Assembly: GCA_900239685.1 (NCBI GenBank)
Contig: OENT01000482.1
Coordinates: 1-64,000, forward strand
DNA length: 64,000 bases
DNA from: Rotaria macrura
Taxonomy: Eukaryota; Rotifera; Eurotatoria; Philodinida; Philodinidae
Reading direction: 5' to 3'
The translations under genes and the position numbers were made by a program. Shown piece by piece: positions 11,301 through 41,364 of the stretch (positions are counted from its first letter, which is position 1; each line of letters opens with the position of its first letter). Below the pieces are notes generated by a model. That model did not search any database. It saw nothing but the letters and a program-made list of their open reading frames with translations, and had not been told where the DNA came from.

Positions 11301-14300
11301 CTCCGACGAAAACAAGACACCTTTTCTACACAATCAATAGGAAAATAGAGTAATAAGAACTTGACCAATATGAAAAGAGATCGAGAAATGTAAGATTAAA
11401 GTTACGTTTTTTTTAATAAAAATAGAAACTGGTACTCTCAAGTAGAAATTTGAATTAATAATCAGGGTGTATCCATATGTGTGTGACTGAAGTTTTGGTA
11501 GGTCGAAGATCTACACCCACACCGCTTGTTATGCTCAAATAAATGTACACATGTAAATATTTGAGAAANNNNNNNNNNNNNNNNNNNNNNNNNNNNNNNN
11601 NNNNNNNNNNNNNNNNNNNNNNNNNNNNNNNNNNNNNNNNNNNNNNNNNNNNNNNNNNNNNNNNNNNNNNNNNNNNNNNNNNNNNNTTTAGAAGATTATT
11701 CTCTTTCAATTAAACTCGAGTATTTTTCATGTCAATTAATTTTCGTATCGATAGGTTATTGTATCGCACAATTAACGTTAATTAATTTTCGTTTCGAATA
11801 ATTTTTGTATCGAGTAACTTTTATATGGACTAATTTTTGTATCCATCAATTTTCGTATCGACTAATTTTTGTATCGATCAATTATAGTATCCACCAATTA
11901 ATGTCACTCAATTCAGATAGACCAGAAAAACACATACGTTTAGATATACTTATAATTAATAATTTACTATTAATTCAGTGCCCTCCCCTCTTCCTGAAAA
12001 TTTGAAGTTTTCGTCAGAAAAATTAAAAATGAAAAGAATGCATTTTCGAGCTCTTTTGAGAGTGTAGATTATACATCAATAAGACATCTAGATTTTTTTC
12101 TCCTAAAATATCGATTTTACAATAAAAGTGCTTAGTGCCTTACAGGTTTAGGTATAGGGATTTTAGAATTCGGGACATTGTTTTTTTCGATTTTTCCCGA
12201 ATCCCGTTTGTCCCGTCCGCAATTTTTTTGATTAGTCCCGTTTGTCCCGTCCCGAAAAATTATCGGGACAGTCCCGTTTGTCGCGCGGGACGGGATAAAC
12301 GGGATTTTTCGGGATTCGGGACTGTCCCGCAGGACTCTACTCTATTCACCCCCCCTTTTTTTTTCGTGTCAGTTGAAGTCATTGAACTCGTGATTCCTGT
12401 TTTCCGCTGAAAAAGTAAGAATTAAAAAAAATAGGACTCTGTACTGCCCTCCATGTTCACATGCTCTTTCTAGCAAAAAAGAAAGTTAAAGATATATCAT
12501 GAACCTGGACCGAGAAATTTGGGTTGCCCAATTTACTATTTGTTACCCTTGCCATGTCCGTATCTCAACCACACATCATAATACAGGGTTGAAAATTTGG
12601 TGACCGCTCACTTCGTCGCACGACAGTTCGTCGCGAACAGTTCGTCGCACGACACTTCGTCGCAATGATAACTTGTTGCCATAAATTCATCGTATTTAAA
12701 CGAAAACATGAACTTAATTGGATTAAGTCATGCTGTTCATTATGTTACACAATTAATTACATGAATGTATACTCTATCATGTAATTATTAGAGTAACATA
12801 ATGGGTAGAATATGCAGTCAGATTAAAAAATAACTTTGTTTTATTGATACTGTTTGAGAAATTATTTTGTTAAAGTTCAACTAATCTACTATTAAATAAA
12901 ACTAAAGTATTTCAAGAAAATGATTTCTGAGCAAATTTAGAACTAAGGAAAACTACGACTAACTAAGATGAAACTCTCTCTCGTTTGAAATTCATCATTC
13001 ACTCAATATCTCTGAAGTAACTGTTGGTGATTAGAAAATATATGGATAAATAAATTAATGTAAAAAAATTTTCGTTTTGGTTTCAAGTTTTCATGCTGTG
13101 AATATAAATAAAAAATAATCGTCATACATTCTGGGATATTATTGTTTAATGTCCTTATTATGTACAGGTGGCGTCTTTGAATTTAGTAGATTTTTAAATT
13201 CAAGAAAAAATTCTTTCAACCAAGCTAACTTCGTTTATATTGAAAAAGTTAAGTTTAAATAAATTTTATAAATTCATGTCGACAAATTNGAGTTTTACTA
13301 CGTTCAAGATAGCTACAAGTTAAGCATTCTTTTTTAAAAGCGTAAACGAAACTTAAAAACTAGAGTATCTTGTTTTAAGTTCGAATTCCATCTATGGTCA
13401 TATGTTTTTTCGAAACATCTTTGGGTGAAATGCTTTGAATGCTTTATTGGATCGCAAAAAATCTTTCAGTTCGACGGTATTTCTCATATGAGAGAAATAT
13501 GTTTTTCTTTGGTTAATTTCCTTGAAATTTGATGCGGAAACAAATCCAGGAATTTTGTTAGTATCAATTTAAAATTCACGAGCAGACATTGGATAGATCT
13601 ATTTTTCTTTTTTTTTAAATTTACATTATTGAGCAATCAGATAAAGATAAAATTGTACAACGGGAAAATTAAATAACAGACCAATCTAAATTCTGTAATT
13701 CAATTAATTAATTCTTTCGTTTATGTACGATAAATTATCGTGAAGAATTATCATTGCGACGAAGTGATCGCGACGAAGTGTCGTGCGACGAAGTGTACTA
13801 GCACCGAAAATTTAACTATAACCTTTTCATACAAAGCCTAACATATGCTCTAAGTTTCATGCAATTCAAACGTTCCTGAGGCAGATTGAGTTTTGATGCG
13901 GAGGGCCTTAACACTTGTTTTCCTGTATTTCTATATGATTCGTTTTTAGAATTGCATAATAATGAATCGTTATCATCTCAACATGTTCTTAATGATTTAA
14001 TTGAACATTTAAATACAGCATTAGCTGCTCTACTCACTGAAGTCATTCAATCAAATCATCTCAACGGACTACAAGTTAGTAAAATATTTTCAAATTTTTT
14101 TAAAACTCAACACATTTTGATCTCTCGAAGGATACATTAAATTTAATTGAACAATTGTCACGAGTATATAATGAGAGTGCACAAAATTTTATACATTTAC
14201 TATTTACAATATGTACTAATGTTGAAAGTAAGACGAGATGAGAAATTAAAATAAAATTAAACAAATAAAATCTTTATTGTTTAGATCAAGAATTATTATC

Positions 14301-16716
14301 CTATTTAACAAAATCACTTGTTCGTTTATCAACCAATCATAAAGATATCATTGCTAATGAAAATATACTACTACATCAATTATTAGCAAATACATTGTTA
14401 AATGATGATGTTCAAGTAGGAAATTATTAAATCGTCATGATTTTCTTTTACTATTGAAAATTTATCATTCTTTTTTTGTCTACTATATTAATAGTATAAT
14501 CTACTTGCTTTATTGGTTCTATCGAATCCGAATGATATCAATGAAATTCATGAACATGTTAAACAACTTTCATCATGGAAATGTTTTTTACTTGCTCGTT
14601 GGTGTATAAGACATTGTCTATATAAATTAGCAATTGATTTATTACAAATATTGATCGATTGCATACATACATCGATACATCGAATTTGGCTTGAAACATT
14701 AATTGATATATGTCGTGGCGAAGAACGATTACAGACAGTTATGAATTCATCGAAAAATGATATGGAATTACTATGTCAAAATCTTGCTGAAGCTGGATCA
14801 TTTTATGAGTCAAGTTTAATACAAATGCCTGTAAGAATATGATGAAGTTGTATTTCGAAAATAGTTGTTTAAATTTGATTTCTTTTTTTTTTATCTTAGA
14901 CAAGATTATCGATTGATGATAATGAACGTTCTATTGATGCAACATTCGAATTTGAACGTTCCTATTGTGATATACGTTCATCGATCATTCATCAATTTTA
15001 TGAATTAATTCATACGATATATCAATATGATTTAGGGATGATTAGTTTTGATTTACTTGGAAAACGAATGGTAAGTTTACGATAGATCGAATTTGAAATC
15101 TTTTGAAAAATTGAGGTAACAATCTCGATAAATTGTTTTTCCTATTCGATTCAATTTAAATGAATAATACCACTCGTAATAGATCGATCTCTTTAGAGAC
15201 AAGTTTTCAATTAGAAAATGAAACTATCCTCCGAATAGTATAACATAGTTCTGTTAAAAATAGATTAAGAACATCAATTCTTCTCACGATACTCGTGTAT
15301 TTTCCATGAATACAATGTTCATAGGACAGTCATAAAATAATTATTCATAAGAGAATTCTAGTGAATGATAATTCAATCGTACGATAATTAGTTTAGTAAT
15401 AACTACTAGTTAGTAAACTTGTTTGATATGAAACGTTTTTATTTTTCTAGCTTTCTATGATAGCTAAACGCTTTGTAACGATTAGTATAAAACTCAATGA
15501 TATTCAACAATCATGTTTCGATGGTGATGCACAAACACTATGGTGTTTAACATACAATCGTTTTCTTTGTGATCTTGTTGGTGCTGTTATTGAACGAATT
15601 ATTCGAAATGTTTCGTAAGATCAAATGATTAAATTGACTTTTGCTTGATAAATAGTTATTTAGACTTGATAAAACTACGTGGCAAGATCGTCTCAATGAA
15701 ATGTCGTGGCGTGACGGATTTACTGAACAAATGTTTACACGTTCTCGACATATTATTGATTTTGTATGTACTCGATTACATAGCAAAAAGACAAATCGAA
15801 AGACTATTAACATTGATGAAGTATATTTTCATTGTTTAAAAAGAAATTTTAATAAATCTAGCATTATTTTATGTTTTAGGAATTAGCTGTTCTTCAATAT
15901 CTTGCAAGTTCATTGATTACAATGGCACCACCGATTCCACGAATGTTTTTTCAAAAACTACAACAGACAGTTGTTAAAGTACGAAAAATAATTCTATGAA
16001 TAATGATATTGAAATTGTGTCGTTTTATTTTCGTTTTCATTATAGTTAGTTGTTTCTCCGAATGAAAATGAAGATCGTCCTGCACATGAATCTGACGCAT
16101 TATTACCTGTTCAAATTCATGGTGAAATCGATGCAACATATCATCAATATCCATTACGTACTGTAAAACAAGTTTTTGTTGAAGTATCAACAAGTCAAGA
16201 GATGCATAAAAAAACAAAAGTGAAAACGCCTATTCTTGATCAAGTAATTGATTTCTTAATATTCATATATAAATATATCATTCATACGACTATATATATA
16301 TTTAGATAACCGATGATGATTCATATCGAGGAGTGAAAGCATCACTATTTTCAGCTGGTTCATCATTATCAAAAATGATGGATAATGAAAATGATCATTA
16401 TGAAAATGTTATTTTAAATGAAGAACTCAAAGATAATCGATTTCATGCTGGTTTTATTTTACATCTTGGTAGTGTTACACATTATAATATTCATGTACGT
16501 GTATCGTTCGAAGATAATAATGGACAACGATGGACTAATGTGGCCGAAAAGACAATTTGTATCAAGTAAAATATTTTTTTTTCTCTTCTTCTTCTTCTAC
16601 AATATCGTATACTCTTCTTGTTTTCTAGACTTAATAATCGACGACAAGCACGATCATCAATAGCTACTCGTCCTAGTCTTCAGCAACAATTACGTTCGAC
16701 TGGCGCAACAAGTTAA
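8335..16716 (+). CDS. INTS7: Integrator complex subunit 7
   Basis: Twenty exons give an uninterrupted 975-aa protein (human INTS7 is 962 aa): 8335-8410, 8483-8615, 9061-9207, 9273-9410, 9473-9602, 9659-9775, 9837-9959, 10014-10128, 10194-10316, 13950-14074, 14131-14227, 14285-14415, 14495-14830, 14900-15070, 15451-15614, 15664-15820, 15880-15978, 16046-16243, 16306-16565, 16629-16716. INTS7 is a scaffold subunit of the nuclear Integrator complex, which binds RNA polymerase II and directs snRNA 3'-end cleavage and promoter-proximal termination. The N-terminus (WVEIDRGIRSKEAQ, then LPALFKK-like and LATLFQEG blocks) and the helical-repeat body match the family. The C-terminal domain is diagnostic: APPIPRMFFQKLQ, then FILHLGSVTHYNIHVRVS and a WTNVAEKT block. 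Intron 9 (10317-13949) is 3.6 kb and filled by two transposons, yet the phase-1 join across it is clean. Confidence 0.92.
11569..11686. other. Assembly gap (118 N)
   Basis: A run of undetermined bases inside the hAT-like element. Its true length may differ from 118. Confidence 0.98.
11722..11900. repeat. Degenerate ~17-bp minisatellite inside the hAT-like element
   Basis: About ten imperfect tandem copies of a unit close to AATTTTCGTATCGACTA. Examples are TTTTTGTATCGAGTAAC, TTTTTGTATCCATCAAT, TTTTCGTATCGACTAAT and TTTTTGTATCGATCAAT. Copies vary by a few bases each and the array lies just right of the assembly gap, so it may extend into it. Confidence 0.75.
12599..13805. mobile_element. Non-autonomous TIR transposon with TTCGTCG-repeat arms in INTS7 intron 9
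   Basis: The element begins GGTG and ends CACC and is bracketed by a perfect 8-bp direct repeat, GAAAATTT (12591-12598 and 13806-13813). The arms are inverted repeats of about 60-75 bp made from the words CACTTCGTCGCACGACA, TTCGTCGCGA and CACTTCGTCGCAATGATAA; the left arm has one extra internal copy. The 1.1-kb interior is AT-rich and non-coding. An 8-bp duplication fits several DNA-transposon superfamilies (hAT, P, Merlin, Zisupton). The GGTG terminus does not fit the usual hAT ends, so the superfamily is left open. Confidence 0.8.
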
Positions 16717-19700
16717 ACGAATATGTCGCTAAATTTTGTGAATCTCAATATGTTTTTCTTTTAAATAAATTGTACAGAGAAATATGTGAATGTTTTCTAG
16801 TGAGTTATTATCTATAATTAGAATAATTGCTGTAACATTTTTCTTCCTATAAAAATGAATTAGTACACATTAACGATGATAATTCTCTATGGAATTGATT
16901 TTATACAACGATTACATCATTCATAAGTAGCTTATAGATATTCAAAATTAAATAATGAATTTTCCGATCTATAAATATTGCTATATTAAATGTTATGATG
17001 GATTCTATTAAACAACGAATTTTCTTCATCGACATTGAAAATCTCATATGAAAATATATGAATCATACACACTGATGAAAACTAAGAATGTATAACATGA
17101 TAAATAGAAGTTTTATAACAATTATTTCTTGTAGTAGTAGTAGTAGTGGTAGGAGTGAATGAGCATCATAGGAAAGCTATCGCTAGACCATGATAAATTC
17201 GTATTCATTTGGTGATGGGTACATTGAAAAACAAATTGATGCCAAAAAAAATAAAGAACGAACAATTTCATGGAATTCGTGTGCATTTAATGGTAAGAAA
17301 ACGAGTAATAATATGTAGAAGTCATTAATAGTAACATGCCGAATATGACGTATATAATTCATACGACATGATCTCTATTTCATTTGTATTTAAGTAAACA
17401 TAAGCTTGTCTGTTACTGTAGTTTACTGAGTACATGATAGAGTATTATTTTTGTTCATTTGATTTTCTCTGGTAAAAGATTGAATAATATTCAATTTATT
17501 CGTTTTTCTTTCTTATTGCATACACTGAATTGAATAAAAACAAATTGAACTAATCAATTGCATCAAGTAGAATTTCATATTGATGCATTCTGAAAAAGAA
17601 AATGTTCTAGAAGAACTTTGAATGATTGTTGTTTCTTTTAACATCATGTTTTCATGTCAAGCTTCTTTTTTTTTTGCGTGTTACATCCGACAATTATTAT
17701 TTTCGATTGTATTCAATCGAGAGAGAAGAATTTCTATTCTCGCTTCTTTATCTAAGAACTAGTGGCGTCAACGCATACAAATGATATTAACGAAATAATT
17801 AAATGAACAATGATTTCCAAATGAATTTCAACTGTATTCTATGCAAGAATAGTATGAAAACGACAGAGATAGTTCGATAGATGCTTATCGATAAAAAAAT
17901 CATTGAATAACATCAGTCATTGTTTAATATTTATCATTTATGTCGTAATCTATCTTGTCCATATGTTTATCTTGATTAGTAGAAAAATGATTGTCTGCAT
18001 TGATAGTCAGATTCTTTTGCATCTGGCTTGATATAATGATGGTATTGATCATGAATACAAGAATCATCTCATGATTGTAACTGTTTTTCTTTCTTCTTCT
18101 CTACAATATCTACATCATGATTCAATGTATAGTTTCGTCATTCAAGAAAGTCTACTAGTAGACAGACGTGTAACACAATGATGATAACATTATTCTTCGT
18201 CGATGTTTCTACTGAATAGAAAGTTATATTTAATGCGACGAAACAGTATATATTGATTGTCATAAAAAAATTTGTTAGCACTTTGAAAAATATTAGTATC
18301 AGCCGAGACTATGATCGGTTTATGTTTTTTTCCATTGAATATTTGTTATTCATCTGTTTTGTTTTGAAGATATTGTCGAATAGAAACAATAAACATGTGT
18401 CTCGCTGAGAAGAAATTCATCTTCTAGGCAATTGTTGTTTGTTAAAATATTCTGATTATGAATAAATTCAATTGAAACAAACAAAAGTCAATCATTAATC
18501 ATCATATGTTTAATGATGCTAATTACTTAGTTTGGAATATGTTTTTCTTTTAACAAATCGTCGAGACTAACTTGATGGATAATTTCTATGCTTATATGTT
18601 ATTGTTATCAATAGATTGATCCGAGTCTTTTATTTTCAAAGATAATTTCTCAAGTTGATTGAGAAGGATTTTTCTATAATTAATGACAAACACCATATTG
18701 TGGCAAATTACACAAGTAGTTAGTCTATTACTATAATCGATAATTGAATTTGTTTAGCTAGTTCAACGGTTCGATAGCAATCTTCTTCAATAGTACATTT
18801 ACACTGGAGAAATAACACATGGTCAAGGTCAATACTGTAAAGAAATGGTTGAATAGAGATAATACGCAATGAAACATCATACAGCGTAATGATTACATTT
18901 CGTGACACATACATCAATGTCTTCGATAAACTTTTATTAAAAACATTAACTCATTTGAGTGGAATTCTATGATAAACAATTTACAAAAAAACATCCAACT
19001 TAATTTCTATGTTGATTAATCATAGTGTAGAACGGTGTTTTCTTACAAATTAGATAAAAGTATATATGATTTATCTATCGTACTCTATTCTGTTGAATTA
19101 CATACAGCTATATACGGAAACAAGCATACGAGAATATATAAATATATATATATCTTCAATATATTATAACAACATCGACCTATCAAGACATTGTTAAAAT
19201 CTATCACGCAAATATAATCAATGCTTGAGAAAATCAGTAAGTACATAAAATGTGTCTACGTGTGATCGGTTTCCGAGTTTTACATGGGCGATAAGTAGTT
19301 TCATCTATTCGTGACTAATCAGAATTTTGACACTTTAAAATCTAGCTGAACCATACACGACATCTTTCACAAAAAAAAATTTTCATTCATAAATAAACGT
19401 AGTTGCAAATATTGATAACTTGCCGAGTATGTAACATTACTGTACGTGATCATGATTAGTAATACTTTGCTTTAAATTTAGACTTGTTTGTTTTTTGTGT
19501 TTTGTTTTCTAATGATATTGCAATTAAATATTTAGTTCTTTCTCATTTTCCTTAAAGTTCTATGATATTTGCTCTATTGAATTTATCTTCTATTTTACAA
19601 TGTTACTTTGTGTTGATTAACTAAATAGAAAATATATCAAGAATGATGTAGATGTTCATGTATCTCGTTTGATAGTGACAATAAGAACGACTCGCCATGT

Positions 19701-21547
19701 TATACCTAATCGTAAGAAACGAAACACAATCGAATGAAGAAAACTAATCAAGAAATCATCAATCAATTGTCGTTGACCTTGCTTTGATGAATTTTCTTAA
19801 AATTACACATGTAAACACATTATGAGTCGTTCCAGTTGTCAATTGACAAATAGTTATTAGTAGTACCTTATGATTAGTTTATGTTTATTAACAACGATTG
19901 TGTTTAATGCTGACTACATAAAGGAAATGTTTTCTCTCATACTCATTCGTTCTTCATAATAGAAATGGATAATAATTATAAATCAAGATATGATTTGTGT
20001 TTCTTGTTATATCATACTTAAAGTCATGAACTTTAAACGAGAGAAACAGATTCAATAATAGTACATTCGTCATGTATTCTGAGGAAATTTTCTAAGATGA
20101 TTACAATACTAATATGGGACTATTGTGCTTTCATTCGTTATCGTTGAATCCTACCAATTCTACTATTGATAGACTTTATGCGTTTATCATTCACTGTACT
20201 AATAGTCATTGACGAGAACAAGTGACTATGTGTTAATTCTTATTTCCGTTCAATAACATCTGTTATCTACTCGAGCGTACTCAATGTAAATTTCCCCATA
20301 GTATTTTATCGATTCGTTTTGGTTTCAACTCATCAATGACGAAATTGTTTCGTATGATTTTATCTTTCTTTCTATATGTTAAGTAAGATTGTGTTTATGA
20401 CGAGAATTCTAAGTATATTTGATTGATCTTTAAGTAATAGAAATTCAAAGATTGTCATATTCCCTAGTAAACTTCATCGTTGTTATATCAACTCTTAGAA
20501 AATAATAATTTTATTTGAATGACAAAAATAAATGCATGCATTATTCTACGGATGGGAATCGACTGATGAATCATTAATTTATATGATCATTTATAAGAAT
20601 ATATTATGGTAAGAACTATTGGATCGATTCCATTGATTAATTCTAGTCATTACTTATGCCGGTGACAACTAGACATACACAGTTCTCTTTATTGTATCGT
20701 GCTCAATTTTTGTATTGTAGTAACTAATAGTAGGCTATAGATGGAATATTACTACTTTTCGTTTTAAAGAAAGAAAAACATACGTATTCAAAGGTTTTAC
20801 TTCAATAAGGTGCGATGCTGTGCTACTACTCGTAATCCCTCACTTACACTACTATTTTACGATTCTTTCTCTTTCGTTTCTTTTTTCAATGAATTATGTC
20901 AACGAAAGTCTGTCATTCGAGATTTTTCTTTCTCCATTCTATTCAAATTCTCAACAATATGTCAACTTTTCAGTTGCACTATGTTTGAATGCGTTTAGTA
21001 ATCGATTTTTCAGCTTTTCGAATCAAATCATTACGATGCATACCAACCGACGATGTTACTTCTTTGAATCATACATGTTTCGAACGTGTGCAAGTAACAA
21101 CTCAACTTATTCGTACTCTTAGAATGCATCAATAGTTATTCGAATAGCAAATAGTCTTCATACGCGTTTTCCTTCCGAAGATGTCACTCATTGTCAATAA
21201 TTGTATTGTGCGAGAGAGGATGATAAATAAACCTAATTGGTAGATAAAAATTTGTCAATCAACAATTCTATGTTTTCTACGACGCGACGTGTCCCTTCGG
21301 AGTGTGTATACTGTACTGAGTAATCAACTAGTTGTGTGTACGTTTATATACTTGTAGAAAAGAGAAAGCGAACGAAAAGAAAAAAAAGAATACATCGATA
21401 GAAATTTAGAACAATGAAGAAAAAAGAAACACGTAGAACCCTTATTGTAAACCATAATGATGGTTCCTTCGTCGATATTTAACTAGCTTAAAAATAGTCA
21501 TAAATTTTTATCACCTTATCTCTGACTTATTTATTTCAGATTTTGCA
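16717..21547. other. Long non-coding interval between INTS7 and the neurobeachin gene
   Basis: About 4.8 kb of AT-rich sequence with only short chance frames and a small imperfect (GTA)n tract at 17131-17150. A strong acceptor, TTATTTATTTCAG, ends at 21539, 8 nt before the neurobeachin ATG; it implies a 5' UTR intron or a trans-splice site. No other structure is recognised. Confidence 0.55.
16764..16769 (+). promoter_or_regulatory. Polyadenylation signal of INTS7
   Basis: AATAAA lies 48 nt after the INTS7 stop codon, the expected distance for a canonical cleavage signal. Confidence 0.6.
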
Positions 21548-37981
<16,434 letters not shown>

Positions 37982-38615
37982 TAGGATGTTCTGGTTTTGT
38001 TTTCGTAGTGTCATTGTTTTGTTTTTCTTTTTGACTAATAATATTTTAACAATTTTTTTTTCTTTTTTGCTCTTTCATTTGAGGTTTTTTTTTCTCTTTT
38101 TTTCTCTTATATACATTCCAAAGTTTCTGCGTATGCCTGGTTCTTTATAAAAGAAGATCTATGGTTTCTTTTCTTTTTCTCTTTTGAATAGGTGTGAGAA
38201 CGGCTACTACGTATAGTAGTATTTTCTTTTATATTCAATTTTCGTTCTTTTTTTTCTTGGGTGGGAAATAAGAAAACCCCCGTGATATTCATTTTGTTGT
38301 TGTTCACCGTATTTATCTAGGTTAATTTGTAATGTGCATGCTATAACGATGCAAATCTTTAACAATATCATGATCTTGAATATTCCTTTTGTCTGTGCAT
38401 TTTTCTTCTTACTCATATGCTTAAACACAGAATTCTTCGCATTCCTTTTTTCGTTCTTCTGCGTTTCTTGAGCTTTAAAAAAAAAATAAAGCAATTTAAT
38501 ATCGATTCGCATCTATCTACATATGAAATAATCAATTATTTAATTACAATAGTCAAATAGTCATCTGTATAATCGGTTTTAGATTATTATGGTAAATCGA
38601 TCAATCAAATAAATA
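37982..38615. other. Neurobeachin 3' flank and GALE 5' flank
   Basis: The first half (about 38000-38180) is strongly pyrimidine-rich on the plus strand and is probably 3' UTR. A TTTTAG acceptor ends at 38582, 33 nt before the proposed GALE ATG. A tiny upstream frame, ATG at 38589 with 7 codons, lies in the GALE leader. Confidence 0.5.
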
Positions 38616-41220
<2,605 letters not shown>

Positions 41221-41354
41221 AGTATTCATACATAGTATTGATTTTATACATCTACAAGAATTCAGAGATCTTTTTTTTCTTTTGTGCGGTTTCTTTTTCT
41301 ACCTGTTTATATCCATACATACATTTAGTTGGTATTTACATTTTATATTCTGAT

Positions 41355-41364
41355 TGTATTTCAG
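41355..41364 (+). promoter_or_regulatory. Splice acceptor abutting the CWC27 start codon (candidate trans-splice site)
   Basis: TTGTATTTCAG ends directly at the ATG, leaving no leader. With GALE ending only 144 nt upstream, a spliced-leader addition site is the simplest reading. A cis intron from an upstream leader exon is the alternative. Confidence 0.6.

Larger units (their letters stand above)
11144..12339. mobile_element. Non-autonomous hAT-like DNA transposon in INTS7 intron 9
   Basis: The left end TAGAGTCCTGCGGGACA (11144-11160) is repeated in inverted orientation at the right end (12323-12339), a perfect 17-bp terminal inverted repeat. The flanking octamers CTCTACTC (11136-11143) and CTCTATTC (12340-12347) differ at one base and look like an 8-bp target-site duplication. 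The terminal TAGAG fits the YARNG ends known for hAT elements, which also make 8-bp duplications. Both subterminal regions are packed with GTCCCG/CCCGT words, in one main orientation on the left and in both on the right; such repeats are commonly transposase binding sites. No transposase frame is visible, though 118 bases inside are N, so the element is called non-autonomous. Confidence 0.8.
10317..13949 (+). other. Transposon-filled intron 9 of INTS7
   Basis: The donor GTTTGT follows exon 9 at 10316 and the acceptor CGTTTTTAG ends at 13949. Splicing joins ATAG to AATTGCAT in phase 1. At 3,633 nt this is by far the largest intron in the gene; most others are 50-80 nt. About 2.4 kb is accounted for by the two inverted-repeat elements at 11144-12339 and 12599-13805. 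The flanks (10317-11143, 12348-12590) are non-coding and include a C-rich tract near 10775-10795. There is an assembly gap at 11569-11686 and a single N near 13290. Confidence 0.85.

Noticed and set aside
12135..12410. Open frame of 91 codons rich in Arg, Phe and Pro
   Set aside because: It is a translation of the GTCCCG-repeat arm of the hAT-like element and simply reflects that repetitive DNA.
13375..13400. GTTCGAATTCC resembling a tRNA T-arm
   Set aside because: No matching acceptor stem, anticodon arm or D-arm could be found around it. No tRNA gene was found elsewhere in the window.
17131..17150. Short (GTA)n tract considered as a possible CRISPR-like or satellite array
   Set aside because: It is a brief imperfect microsatellite with no spacers or longer periodicity; CRISPR arrays are not expected in this animal genome.
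20820..21122. Plus-strand 100-codon frame upstream of neurobeachin
   Set aside because: It is dominated by Ser, Phe and Tyr, as expected from a pyrimidine-rich non-coding stretch, and has no supportable splice links or family match.
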